Source of the DNA: Halolactibacillus halophilus
GTDB taxonomy: Bacteria; Bacillota; Bacilli; Bacillales; Amphibacillaceae
Reading direction: 5' to 3'
Assembly (NCBI RefSeq): GCF_900115605.1
Contig: NZ_FOXC01000002.1
Coordinates: 1 to 64,000 of the forward strand
DNA: 64,000 nt
Shown here: positions 33,048 to 41,385 of the stretch, in pieces
Layout: the number at the start of each line of letters is the position of its first letter
Numbering within the stretch: the stretch's first letter is position 1
The notes under the pieces: model-generated
What the model was told of the DNA's origin: nothing
What the model saw: only the letters and a program-made list of their open reading frames with translations
Databases searched by the model: none
Position numbers and translations under genes: made by a program

Positions 33048-33076
33048 AATATAACAAATCACTTCTCAATAATCAA
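33048..33076 (-). promoter_or_regulatory. serA leader promoter
   Basis: TTGATT (33076-33071), 17-base spacer, TATATT (33053-33048) on the minus strand. It starts about 30 bases upstream of the riboswitch P1 stem. Confidence 0.6.
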
Positions 33077-33264
33077 GTGTAAATTTTCTAAATATTAATA
33101 TTATATACGAAATCGTATAAAAACATTCGGTTTATTAATAGCGATTTCATTACAGCATTTCGGTTTTATTTGAGCCTTCTCGAATGATCTTTACTCTCTT
33201 TTTTGATCAACCCCTTTTTATAATGAATAACATGCTGTTTCTACTGCTTTTTAAAATATACAAT

Positions 33265-33306
33265 ATAAAAAAAGTGCACAGAATAAAATCTGTGCACTTT
33301 TTATTA
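33265..33306. terminator. Terminator of the duplicated lipoprotein gene
   Basis: AAAAAGTGCACAGA / TCTGTGCACTTTTT, a perfect 14-bp stem with 6-base loop. It ends the leftward lipoprotein transcript before the serA promoter and can work in both directions. Confidence 0.8.
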
Positions 33307-33347
33307 ATGTTCGGTTATGAACACTTTTTGAAGTAAGTCGACAATAA

Positions 33348-34304
33348 TTATTGAACTTCTACTGAACCAGTAACTTCACCTTCTGAAAGGTCAGCTGATT
33401 CTTGGTATTCTTCTGATGCGAAGTATAGGTTACCATCAATTGTACCTTCTGGTAATGTGAAGCCGTTTGCTTCTACGTAAACATCACCTTTGAATGTACC
33501 ACCTTGAATACGTGAGTTTTCACCTTTAACAGTTAATTTTGGTGCTGTTAAAGTAAAACGATCTGTAATGTTATGGTCCTCATCTTGAGTATAAAGTGCT
33601 AATTTACGATTAGCTTCGCCCTCTTGCTCACCTGGTGCAAGGACTAATTCTTCAGATGTTTCCATATCTTCTGTGAAGATTACAATCCATCCACCATTTT
33701 CAACTGCATCAAGTAAAGATGCTTCGTCAGTGATATTTGATTGCGTTGGTGCTGTTGTTACGTCTGCACCTTCAACACTTACAGTACCAGTTACAGTTCC
33801 TTCTGAAAGGTCAGCTGATTCTTGGTATTCTTCTGAAGTGAAGTATAGGTTACCATCAATTGTACCTTCTGGTAATGTAAATCCATTTGCTTCAACGTAA
33901 ACATCACCTTTGAATGTACCACCTTGAATGCGTGAGTTTTCTCCTTTAACAGTTAACTTTGGTGCTGTTAAAGTAAAACGATCGATAATGTTGTGGTCGT
34001 CATCTTGAGTGTAAAGCGCTAATTTACGATTAGCTTCGCCTTCTTGCTCACCTGGTGCAAGGACTAATTCTTCAGATGTTTCCATGTCTTCTGTGAAGAT
34101 CACGATCCATCCACCATTTTCAACTGCATCAAGTAAAGACGCTTCATCTGTAATATCAGATTTTGTTGGTGCTGTTGTAGCATCAGAGCCATTGTCCTCT
34201 GCTGCATTATCGTCCCCATTTTCTTCTGCAGTGTCATCGCCACCACATGCAACAAGTAGTGTTGCCATCAAAAACATCATTAATAAAGTCATCAATTTTT
34301 TCAT
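33348..34304 (-). CDS. Secreted lipoprotein with two nearly identical 140-residue units
   Basis: 318 residues: signal peptide with lipobox LLVAC (Cys20), an acidic linker to residue 42, then two units at about 42-177 and 182-318, offset by exactly 140 residues. They differ at only about a dozen positions. Each unit contains LLDAVENGGWIVIFTEDMET, APGEQEGEANRKLALYTQD and RIQGGTFKGDVYVEANGFTL, and looks all-beta, like a small pectate-lyase-type or bactofilin-like coil. The DNA copies are also almost identical, so the duplication is recent. The protein should sit on the outer face of the membrane; its role is unknown. Confidence 0.8.
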   Translation of the reverse strand: MKKLMTLLMMFLMATLLVACGGDDTAEENGDDNAAEDNGSDATTAPTKSDITDEASLLDAVENGGWIVIFTEDMETSEELVLAPGEQEGEANRKLALYTQDDDHNIIDRFTLTAPKLTVKGENSRIQGGTFKGDVYVEANGFTLPEGTIDGNLYFTSEEYQESADLSEGTVTGTVSVEGADVTTAPTQSNITDEASLLDAVENGGWIVIFTEDMETSEELVLAPGEQEGEANRKLALYTQDEDHNITDRFTLTAPKLTVKGENSRIQGGTFKGDVYVEANGFTLPEGTIDGNLYFASEEYQESADLSEGEVTGSVEVQ

Positions 34305-34507
34305 AATTCTTTTTCCTCCTCATAATATATGTATTGTGACTTGCTTCACATACTATATTAACATAAATATAGAAAAAGTCTGTGAATAAAATGTGAATTA
34401 TTGAACATAAATTTATTTTTTTTTACTGTTTTCTCTTTCCTACCTTAGACAAATGTATTATAATATTTGCTTTATCTTTATATAAGCATCTAACGATATT
34501 TAATACG

Positions 34508-34564
34508 GGAATATTTGTTCTTGCCTTTTTGATTTATCTACGATAAAATAAGAACAAACGTTCT
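34508..34564 (+). promoter_or_regulatory. Promoter with LexA-like boxes upstream of the yolD-like operon
   Basis: TTGCCT (34521-34526), 17-base spacer, TAAAAT (34544-34549). AGAACAAACGTTCT at 34551-34564 matches the LexA consensus at 12 of 14 positions with a perfect palindromic core and covers the transcription start. A weaker box (10 of 14) overlaps at 34508-34521. This arrangement predicts SOS control. Confidence 0.6.
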
Positions 34565-34600
34565 TTCGTTAATTGTTTCACCTAAGGAGATGACACCTCT

Positions 34601-34951
34601 ATGCGCGATCAACTTATTTTAGATGCTATTATTTTACCTTTACTACTGATTGTCTTAAAGAAGAATCGATTCCATTTATCTCACTTTAAGTTCGACTATT
34701 TATACGAGGAATGGCTAGAAGATTTATCTTCTACTATTCAAACCGACTTGTTGGTAACGAAAAAAATGCTGTACCAGCAAGAAAAGATAACCGTTAAAAA
34801 AATGCAGCAAACAAAAAAGCAAGTCACCTACCACATTTATTCAGCAACTAAAGAAAAAAACCTTTATTTTACACCGGTAGAACTTAAATCATTAACGGAG
34901 CGTTACTTATGTTATTACTTGTTTAAAGGAGATGATACAGATGGTCAATAA
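34601..34951 (+). CDS. Hypothetical protein, first gene of SOS-type operon
   Basis: 116 residues: a hydrophobic N-terminal helix (ILDAIILPLLLIVLKK, about 6-21), then a basic, helical domain (TIQTDLLVTKKMLYQQEKIT) and a C-terminal SLTERYLCYYLF. No family recognised. AAGGAG lies 8 bases before the ATG. In Bacillus the partner of YolD is usually a UmuC-like polymerase (UvrX); this protein is unrelated in size and sequence. Being under a LexA-like box it may be a DNA-damage-induced membrane protein. Confidence 0.65.
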   Translation: MRDQLILDAIILPLLLIVLKKNRFHLSHFKFDYLYEEWLEDLSSTIQTDLLVTKKMLYQQEKITVKKMQQTKKQVTYHIYSATKEKNLYFTPVELKSLTERYLCYYLFKGDDTDGQ

Positions 34952-35291
34952 ATTATCTGAAGGTAGTAATTTAATTTGGGAGTCGAGTAGAATGATATTA
35001 CCAGAACATAAAGCAAGGATTAGAGCGCATGACTTAACCCCACCACCCAAAAGTCGTCCAGCGTTATCAGAAGATCGATTAACCGAGATTAATCAGCGTT
35101 TATCAATCGCTATTGAAACGGGCGTATCTATGACGTTAACTTATTATAAAAATAAGCAACACCTCTCTGTCACAGGCTCACACTTACGCTTACTAAATGA
35201 AGCGACGTTAGAAATAGAGACTGACAAAGGCTACGACCATATCCCGCTAAATGATATTATCAATCTAGATAACGACCTTTGTTTCGATTGA
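34941..35291 (+). CDS. YolD-like protein
   Basis: About 116 residues. The pattern LPEHKARI...LSEDRLTEINQRLSIAIETG, then MTLTYYKN...SVTGSHLRLL and DHIPLNDIINL is that of the YolD-like family, usually encoded next to SOS-induced Y-family polymerases and proposed to act in mutagenic repair. AAAGGAG is 9 bases before ATG 34941, inside the 3' end of the upstream gene (11-bp overlap). The LexA-like boxes upstream fit a damage-response role. Confidence 0.7.
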   Translation: MVNKLSEGSNLIWESSRMILPEHKARIRAHDLTPPPKSRPALSEDRLTEINQRLSIAIETGVSMTLTYYKNKQHLSVTGSHLRLLNEATLEIETDKGYDHIPLNDIINLDNDLCFD

Positions 35292-35306
35292 TTCTATTTT
35301 TACTAC

Positions 35307-35340
35307 AAAAAGGTCATTCCATGATCGGAATGACCTTTTT
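35307..35340. terminator. Bidirectional terminator
   Basis: AAAAAGGTCATTCC / GGAATGACCTTTTT, a perfect 14-bp stem. It separates the convergent yolD-like and YqaE-like genes. Confidence 0.85.
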
Positions 35341-35342
35341 GT

Positions 35343-35522
35343 TTATTGCTGTTTCATTAATTCAACTTGCTTCTCCATCCGTTTATCGGCTTTATGATCT
35401 TTCACTACTAATATTGCCCCCGGGAACCAAAGTAAGGTGGTTAAGCCAAGGTTTAATAGCGCTTGAAATGGTTTACTTGCAAAAAATACCGCAAGTGGCG
35501 GCACGAAAAAGGCTAAAATAAT
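35343..35522 (-). CDS. YqaE/Pmp3-family membrane protein with start problem
   Basis: The minus strand encodes IILAFFVPPLAVFFASKPFQ and then LLNLGLTTLLWFPGAILVV, followed by a charged tail: the YqaE/Pmp3 pattern of two membrane helices with PPLAV. There is a good AAGGGGGAG and an ATG at 35529, but this ATG is out of frame by one base. The in-frame sequence has only ATT (35522) as a possible start. Either AUU is used or a one-base insertion after the ATG has broken the gene. The plus-strand frame across the same DNA looks like a shadow. Confidence 0.65.
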   Translation of the reverse strand: MILAFFVPPLAVFFASKPFQALLNLGLTTLLWFPGAILVVKDHKADKRMEKQVELMKQQ

Positions 35523-35610
35523 AGAGCATTACTTCTCCCCCTTTATATTATGACACTTTCCAACTATTATTATTTTTTCCATCTCAACTATATTTGAAAC
35601 CCTTGATTAC

Positions 35611-35649
35611 AAAAGAAAAACCCTCAATACCAATGGTATCAAGGGTTTC
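35611..35649 (-). terminator. glnA terminator
   Basis: AAACCCT-TG-ATACC / GGTAT-TG-AGGGTTT pairs fully with two G-U pairs and is followed by T-rich sequence on the minus strand. Confidence 0.75.
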
Positions 35650-35655
35650 GGTTGA

Positions 35656-36993
35656 TTAGTATTGTTGCATATATTGTTCGCGTTCCCAAGGGTGTACTTG
35701 TGTACGGAACATATCCCATTCAATTTCTTTTGATTCAATAAAGTGCTCATAAGAGTGGGCACCTAATGCCTCAATAATTGTTTGGTCTTTTTTCAACTCT
35801 CCTAAAGCATCAAAAAGAGTTGCTGGTAAGTCATCGACACCATTTGCTACGCGTTCTTCTTTATCCATGACATAAATGTTACGATCAACTGCTTTTGGTG
35901 CTGGTAATTGATTTTCAACCCCATCTAAACCAGAGGCAAGTAATGCCGCTAATGTTAAGTAAGGGTTAGCAGAAGGGTCAACACTACGTACTTCAACACG
36001 TGTGCTTAAACCACGTGAAGCTGGGATACGAATAAGTGGTGAACGGTTAGAACCACTCCAAGCCACGTAACACGGTGCTTCAAAACCAGGTACAAGACGC
36101 TTATAAGAGTTTACTGTTGGATTAGCTACCGCTGTAAAACCTTGCGCATGCTTTAAGATACCAGCAATAAATTGGTACGCTGTTTCACTTAACTGCATTG
36201 GTCCGTTTTCATCAAGGAAGGCATTTTCTTTCCCTTTAAATAGTGACATATTACAGTGCATACCTGAACCGTTAACCCCAAATAAAGGTTTCGGCATAAA
36301 CGTGGCATGTAAACCGTGTTTACGTGCAATTGTTTTAACAACAAGCTTAAATGTTTGAATATCATCCGCATGCTTCACTGCGTCAGAATATTTAAAATCA
36401 ATTTCATGCTGGCCAGGGGCAACCTCGTGGTGTGATGCTTCGATTTCAAAGCCCATTTCTTCAAGCTCTAAAACGATATCACGACGACAGTTTTCACCAA
36501 GATCGGTTGGCGCTAAATCAAAATAGCCACCTTTATCATTTAGTTCAAGTGATGGTTCGCCTCTTTCATCGAGTTTAAATAAGAAGAATTCTGGTTCTGC
36601 ACCAATGTTGAATGTAGAAAAGCCCATCTCTTCCATCTTCTTAAGGTTACGCTTCAAGTTTGCACGCGGGCAACCTAAGAATGGTGTGCCATCTGTATTG
36701 TAGATATCACAGATAAAACGTGCCACTTTACCTTTTTCAGATGTCCAAGGGAAAATAACAAACGTATCTAAATCTGGATACAATTTCATATCAGACTCTT
36801 CAATACGCACGAATCCTTCAATTGAAGAACCGTCGAATACCATTTCGTTATCTAACGCTTTGTTAATTTGACTCACTGGAATTTCAACGTTCTTAATCGC
36901 ACCTAAAAGGTCGGTAAACTGTAATCGAATAAATTTAACGTTTTCCTCTTCAACTTTTCTTAAAATTTCTTCTCTTGTAAAACTCTTTGCCAT
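35656..36993 (-). CDS. glnA: Glutamine synthetase, type I
   Basis: 445 residues, typical for the GSI-alpha type of Firmicutes. [11 protein letters not shown] lies near residue 50, EPEFFLF near 135 with metal ligands, [12 protein letters not shown] near 190, [20 protein letters not shown] near 285, and [12 protein letters not shown] near 315. It joins ammonia to glutamate with ATP. In Bacillus the feedback-inhibited enzyme also controls GlnR and TnrA. It follows glnR by 26 bp in the usual glnRA operon. Confidence 0.97.
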   Translation of the reverse strand: MAKSFTREEILRKVEEENVKFIRLQFTDLLGAIKNVEIPVSQINKALDNEMVFDGSSIEGFVRIEESDMKLYPDLDTFVIFPWTSEKGKVARFICDIYNTDGTPFLGCPRANLKRNLKKMEEMGFSTFNIGAEPEFFLFKLDERGEPSLELNDKGGYFDLAPTDLGENCRRDIVLELEEMGFEIEASHHEVAPGQHEIDFKYSDAVKHADDIQTFKLVVKTIARKHGLHATFMPKPLFGVNGSGMHCNMSLFKGKENAFLDENGPMQLSETAYQFIAGILKHAQGFTAVANPTVNSYKRLVPGFEAPCYVAWSGSNRSPLIRIPASRGLSTRVEVRSVDPSANPYLTLAALLASGLDGVENQLPAPKAVDRNIYVMDKEERVANGVDDLPATLFDALGELKKDQTIIEALGAHSYEHFIESKEIEWDMFRTQVHPWEREQYMQQY

Positions 36994-37019
36994 GATTGTC
37001 CCTCTCCTTTAATTGATCT

Positions 37020-37421
37020 TTATTGACGGAAGAACCTTGATAGCTCTCCTTGACGCAATGAGGCTTTTCCATATCGACCAGTATGTAACAGTTCTTGACG
37101 TAAGTACTTACGCAATTCTTTATCAGATAAATCAGCCTGATCTTTCACCGGCTGCTCAATCTGATCTGTTACCGGAAGTTCTTTCAATTGAAGCACCTGC
37201 TTAATCCCCGCTAAATTAATGCCTTTTTCGATTAATTCTTTTATCTCTAATAATCGATCCACATCATTGAACGAGAATAAACGCTGATTCCCTTCTGTCC
37301 GCGCCGGATGAATCAATTCATGTTCTTCGTAGTAACGAATTTGCCTTGCGGTAAGTCCTGTTAAGTCCTTTACGATACCAATGGAAAATAAGGGTTGCGA
37401 ACGGCGATCAACTTGACCCAT
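37020..37421 (-). CDS. glnR: MerR-family nitrogen repressor GlnR
   Basis: 133 residues. The N-terminal MerR helix-turn-helix is [22 protein letters not shown] (about 18-39), then [23 protein letters not shown]. The C-terminus is basic and ends [11 protein letters not shown], matching the GlnR autoinhibitory tail that responds to glutamine-bound GlnA. It represses glnRA through TGT-N-A-N7-T-N-ACA sites, one of which lies just upstream of its promoter. Confidence 0.95.
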   Translation of the reverse strand: MGQVDRRSQPLFSIGIVKDLTGLTARQIRYYEEHELIHPARTEGNQRLFSFNDVDRLLEIKELIEKGINLAGIKQVLQLKELPVTDQIEQPVKDQADLSDKELRKYLRQELLHTGRYGKASLRQGELSRFFRQ

Positions 37422-37458
37422 TTACAACACTCCCCTTCCTCTTGCTTTCCATACTTCT

Positions 37459-37507
37459 ATTATACACACGAGAATATAGTTGTCAATCCATGTTAGGTTA
37501 TTTAACA
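37459..37507 (-). promoter_or_regulatory. glnRA promoter with GlnR/TnrA box
   Basis: TTGACA (37486-37481), 16-base spacer, TATAAT (37464-37459) on the minus strand. Immediately upstream, 37491-37507 reads TGTTAGGTTATTTAACA, a perfect TGTNAN7TNACA GlnR/TnrA site. Confidence 0.88.
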
Positions 37508-37602
37508 TAAAAATTTTCAGAAAATATTAAACTTTCATTTTATCTCTTACTGCCTTACTATCTTTTCCTTATTTTCTCGTATCAAAAGGACAGGTCCCAA
37601 CT

Positions 37603-38844
37603 TTAAATAATAAGGTCACCTGATTCTACAAACTGCACAACCGCCTCACTAACCGCTAATTTCACATGGCTATAAGTAAGCCCGCCTTGAACAAACGCTG
37701 TGTAAGGCGCGCGGATTGGACCATCTGCGGTGAGTTCTAAACTGGCTCCTTGAATAAAAGTGCCAGCCGCCATAATTACATCACTCTCATAGCCCGGCAT
37801 CGATGCAGGGTGCGGGGTGACGTAAGCATTTATAGGTGAGGCATGTTGGATGGCTTGACAAAACTTGATCATTTGGTCTGCTGTATCAAAGGTCACAGAT
37901 TGAATTAAATCCGTTCGCTTATCAGTATATTTTGGGGTCGTTGTAAATCCAGCGAGTTCGAGTAAGCGTGCGGTGAAAATTGCTCCTTGTAACGCTTCAC
38001 CAACGACATGAGGTGCCAAGAAGAATCCTTGGTACATTTCTTGTAGAATCCCGAGCGTTGCACCTGTTTCTTTACCAAGACCTGGGGCAGTTAAGCGATT
38101 CGCCGCTTTTTCAATTAAGTCTTTTCTACCAGCAATATAACCACCAATCCGGCTAATGCCACCGCCAGGATTTTTAATTAAGGAGCCCGCAATCAAATCA
38201 GCCCCCACTTCCGTTGGTTCTTTTGTTTCAACGAACTCACCGTAACAGTTATCAACAAAAATAATGATTTCTTTATTTATTGCTTTAACAAATTGAATCA
38301 TTTCCTCAATCTGATCGATTGTAAATGACGGACGGTCCGCATAGCCTTTTGAACGCTGAATCGCTACCACTTTGCTCTGTGGTTTAATCGCATGTTTGAG
38401 CGCTTCATAGTCAATGCTTTGAGATGCTGTTAAAGGAATGGATTGATAATGCACACCAAAATCCATCAAAGACCCCGTATCTTGCCCACGTGTCCCAATC
38501 ACTTCTTCTAATGTATCATAAGGGTCACCCGTCATATAAATGAGTTCATCACCAGGACGTAAGATTCCAAACAAGGCAGTCGTAATGGCATGTGTACCAG
38601 AAATTAGTTGTGGTCTCACGAGGGCATCTTCTGTTTTAAATACATCCCGGTAGACGGCTTCTAATCCATCGCGTCCGATGTCATCATAGCCGTAACCCGT
38701 CGTTGCTTGAAAATGGACGTCCGCAATTTTATTGTCTCGAAACGCATTAAGGACTTTTAATTGGTTCATCTCAACCGTCTGCTCAATTTGTTGGCGAACG
38801 TCTTTAATATCAGCTTCTGTTTGTTTAATTAAATGTTCAATCAT
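37603..38844 (-). CDS. ynbB: Methionine gamma-lyase family PLP protein (YnbB)
   Basis: 413 residues. PLP Lys is in AGSLIKNPGGGISRIGGYIAG (near residue 212); the cofactor Asp lies in IIIFVDNCYGEFVE. The family includes B. subtilis YnbB, annotated as aluminium-resistance or methionine gamma-lyase-like; the true substrate is not established. It follows hflX by 2 bp, the same order as in Bacillus (ynbA-ynbB-glnR-glnA). Confidence 0.88.
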   Translation of the reverse strand: MIEHLIKQTEADIKDVRQQIEQTVEMNQLKVLNAFRDNKIADVHFQATTGYGYDDIGRDGLEAVYRDVFKTEDALVRPQLISGTHAITTALFGILRPGDELIYMTGDPYDTLEEVIGTRGQDTGSLMDFGVHYQSIPLTASQSIDYEALKHAIKPQSKVVAIQRSKGYADRPSFTIDQIEEMIQFVKAINKEIIIFVDNCYGEFVETKEPTEVGADLIAGSLIKNPGGGISRIGGYIAGRKDLIEKAANRLTAPGLGKETGATLGILQEMYQGFFLAPHVVGEALQGAIFTARLLELAGFTTTPKYTDKRTDLIQSVTFDTADQMIKFCQAIQHASPINAYVTPHPASMPGYESDVIMAAGTFIQGASLELTADGPIRAPYTAFVQGGLTYSHVKLAVSEAVVQFVESGDLII

Positions 38845-38846
38845 AT

Positions 38847-40091
38847 TTAAAACTCACTTTCTTCTTCACTTTTTGATAACAGCGGATGACTTTCCGGCAA
38901 ATAAACCATCACCCGGTACTGTTCAGTTTTTTCATTGAAGTCTATCGCTTGAACAATGCCTTCCGTTTGAAGTAGTTGTATTTTTTTCCCTTCATCACTC
39001 TCTAGTACAAATGTTTCTAACGTAAAGAGTGACTTCACAAGGCGTTCCGTTTCATTAAGCAACCGTTTATGATCCACTTCGTCAAATGCACTTATTGTTA
39101 AAGCCGGTTTCTCGAATGGAATAAAGGTTGTTTGTAGTAAGTCTTTTTTATTATATAAAGTCAGCATCGGGATATGTTCAGCTCCTAAATCTTCAAGCAG
39201 ACGCTTCACCGTTTCTTGTTGCTGGTGATGATCTGGGTGAGAAGCATCGACAACGTGATAAATCATATCCGCTTCTAGCACTTCTTCTAATGTCGAGCGA
39301 AAAGCCGCAATTAAAGCCGTTGGCAAGTCTTGCATAAATCCAACAGTATCAGTCACAATCGCTTGAAAACCCGATGGTAACTTTAATTGACGTGCCGTTG
39401 TATCGAGTGTCGCAAATAACTGATTCTCTTCAAACGTCTCACTTTCGGTTAATCGATTAAATAACGTCGACTTTCCCGCATTCGTATAACCGACAATCGC
39501 AATTTGAAAAATACGATTCGTTTGCCGACGTTTTCGGTACTGGTGACGTTGGTTTTTAACCGTCTCTAACCGACGCTTTAAGTCATCAATCCGGCGCATA
39601 ATGTGTCTTCGGTCTGACTCAAGTTTTGTTTCACCAGGACCACGGGTTCCTATACCCCCACCAAGTCTCGAGAGCGCTTGACCTTGACCGTGTAGGCGAG
39701 GTAACAAGTACTGATACTGTGCCAATTCAACTTGTAGCTTTCCCTCATTTGTTTTAGCCCGGCTCGCAAAAATATCTAAAATTAATTGGGACCGGTCAAT
39801 GATTGGCACATCAATGAATTCTTCGAGGTTTCTCACTTGCGAACTTGATAACTCATCATTTGCAATGACTAAATCAATCGCTTCTGCTTCAATAAATACT
39901 TGAACTTCTTCAATTTTACCTGTTCCTATATATAAACTCGGATGAATTCGATCCCTTTTTTGGGTAATGACATCAACGACTTCCCCTTTAGCCGTTTCTG
40001 TTAATGAAATCAATTCTTCCACCGAGTACATAAACCGTTCGTGATCGGTTATTTTTTTCTCTACGGCGAGAATCAATACGCGTTCTGACAT
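38847..40091 (-). CDS. hflX: Ribosome-associated GTPase HflX
   Basis: 414 residues. The N-terminal HflX domain includes IVIANDELSSSQVRNLE and the glycine-rich linker LSRLGGGIGTRGPGE. A G domain follows with P-loop GYTNAGKST (near 207), G3 DTVGFMQDLP and G4 NKKD. HflX splits stalled or heat-damaged ribosomes. Bacillus name ynbA. It lies downstream of hfq in the conserved miaA-hfq-hflX order. Confidence 0.94.
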   Translation of the reverse strand: MSERVLILAVEKKITDHERFMYSVEELISLTETAKGEVVDVITQKRDRIHPSLYIGTGKIEEVQVFIEAEAIDLVIANDELSSSQVRNLEEFIDVPIIDRSQLILDIFASRAKTNEGKLQVELAQYQYLLPRLHGQGQALSRLGGGIGTRGPGETKLESDRRHIMRRIDDLKRRLETVKNQRHQYRKRRQTNRIFQIAIVGYTNAGKSTLFNRLTESETFEENQLFATLDTTARQLKLPSGFQAIVTDTVGFMQDLPTALIAAFRSTLEEVLEADMIYHVVDASHPDHHQQQETVKRLLEDLGAEHIPMLTLYNKKDLLQTTFIPFEKPALTISAFDEVDHKRLLNETERLVKSLFTLETFVLESDEGKKIQLLQTEGIVQAIDFNEKTEQYRVMVYLPESHPLLSKSEEESEF

Positions 40092-40171
40092 ACGTTTATT
40101 CCTTCTTTCTTAGTTTGGAGTTAGTTACATGGAAAGAGAGCGCTTTAACAGCGCTCCCGATTAATTAAAAA

Positions 40172-40396
40172 TTATTCTGTTTCAATCTTGACGTTTTTCG
40201 CTGGTGAGAATGTTGAAATTGCATGCTTAAAAATCAACTGTTGTTTACCTTCTGTTTCAAGTAAAACTGTAAAATTATCAAACGATTTAACTAACCCACG
40301 TAATTGGAAGCCATTCGTTAAGAAAACCGTTACTTGAATATGGTCTTTTCTCAGTGCGTTTAAGTATTGATCTTGAATGTTAACAGATTGTGCCAT
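40172..40396 (-). CDS. hfq: RNA chaperone Hfq
   Basis: 74 residues. Sm1 motif [24 protein letters not shown] and Sm2 motif IFKHAISTF are present. Forms a hexameric ring that binds small RNAs and U-rich ends. AGGAGGA lies 7 bases before the ATG. It stands between miaA and hflX, as in most Firmicutes. Confidence 0.96.
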   Translation of the reverse strand: MAQSVNIQDQYLNALRKDHIQVTVFLTNGFQLRGLVKSFDNFTVLLETEGKQQLIFKHAISTFSPAKNVKIETE

Positions 40397-40437
40397 GTAA
40401 ATTCCTCCTCTTTTTCTCTCTCTATTATACTATAATT

Positions 40438-41382
40438 CTAGGTCGGTGGTAAAATTCCTGCTAAATCTTTAAGAATTTTTTGAAAAACATCATTTTTTGT
40501 TTCCGGTGTTAGCGTATACCAGTTGATATCCATCTTATTTCTAAACCAAGTCAACTGTCGTTTCGCATACCGGCGCGAGTTACGTTTCAATAAATCAATT
40601 GCTTCCTCTTTTGAGCACGTTCCTTCAAAGTAGCCAATCAATTCTTTATAACCAATCGCGCGCATTGACGGCGCATCTTTTAAGCCTAAGTCATAGAAAT
40701 AGCGTGCTTCTTTAAACAAACCGTGCTCAACCATTTGATCCACCCGAGCATTAATCCGCGCGTATAGTAAAGTGCGGTCCATATCAAGACCGATTAGGAT
40801 CACGTTGTAGGGTGAGTCCGCTCGTTGCGTTTGTTGGTAATCCGTCATTGTTTGACCTGTCCGGTCGTATACTTCAAGTGCCCGAATCACTCGCCTGACA
40901 TTATTTTTATGCGTTTTCTTTGCTTGATTGGGATCCACTTCAACTAATCGATTATACACAGCATCTATGCCTAACTTTTCAATATCAGCTTCAATTTTAC
41001 GTTCGTATTCTGGGTCTCGTTTTTCTTCTGATAACGCATAGTCACGAATAAGACTATCCAAATACATCCCTGTCCCCCCTGCAATAATGGGGAGTCGCCC
41101 GCGCTCATTCATATCCGTGATGATCTGAGTCACGCGTGTTTTAAAGTCAAATACTGAAAAACTTTCATCTGGTTCAAGGATATCTAAAAGATAATGAGGA
41201 ATGTTTTGTTGTTCGTCTTGGGTGACTTTTGCTGTCGCGATATCCATTCCACGGTACACTTGCATCGAGTCACCACTAATCACTTCTCCGTTAAAATGCT
41301 GGGCTATTTCAATTGATAGGGCTGTTTTCCCTACCGCGGTTGGACCGACTACACATACAATCGTTGGTTTCACTTTTTTCAC
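40438..41382 (-). CDS. miaA: tRNA dimethylallyltransferase MiaA
   Basis: 314 residues. P-loop GPTAVGKTALS (13-23), then EVISGDSMQVYRGMDI, and the later AGGTGMYLDSLI and RNSRRYAKRQLTWFR blocks. It adds an isopentenyl group to A37 of tRNAs reading UNN codons; MiaB, also in this window, then methylthiolates that base. Starts 3 bp after the mutL stop. Confidence 0.96.
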   Translation of the reverse strand: MKKVKPTIVCVVGPTAVGKTALSIEIAQHFNGEVISGDSMQVYRGMDIATAKVTQDEQQNIPHYLLDILEPDESFSVFDFKTRVTQIITDMNERGRLPIIAGGTGMYLDSLIRDYALSEEKRDPEYERKIEADIEKLGIDAVYNRLVEVDPNQAKKTHKNNVRRVIRALEVYDRTGQTMTDYQQTQRADSPYNVILIGLDMDRTLLYARINARVDQMVEHGLFKEARYFYDLGLKDAPSMRAIGYKELIGYFEGTCSKEEAIDLLKRNSRRYAKRQLTWFRNKMDINWYTLTPETKNDVFQKILKDLAGILPPT

Positions 41383-41385
41383 CTC

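Noticed and set aside
33348-34304. Assembly duplication artefact
   Set aside because: The two units differ at about a dozen residues and join in frame with a linker, so a real duplication is more likely, though reads should be checked.
33673-34389. Plus-strand ORFs opposite the lipoprotein gene
   Set aside because: They occur twice because the gene is duplicated, have no ribosome sites, and are antisense shadows of the repeat units.
35279-35521. Plus-strand ORF of 80 codons after the yolD-like gene
   Set aside because: It runs through a terminator hairpin and lies opposite a clear YqaE/Pmp3 coding pattern; no ribosome binding site.
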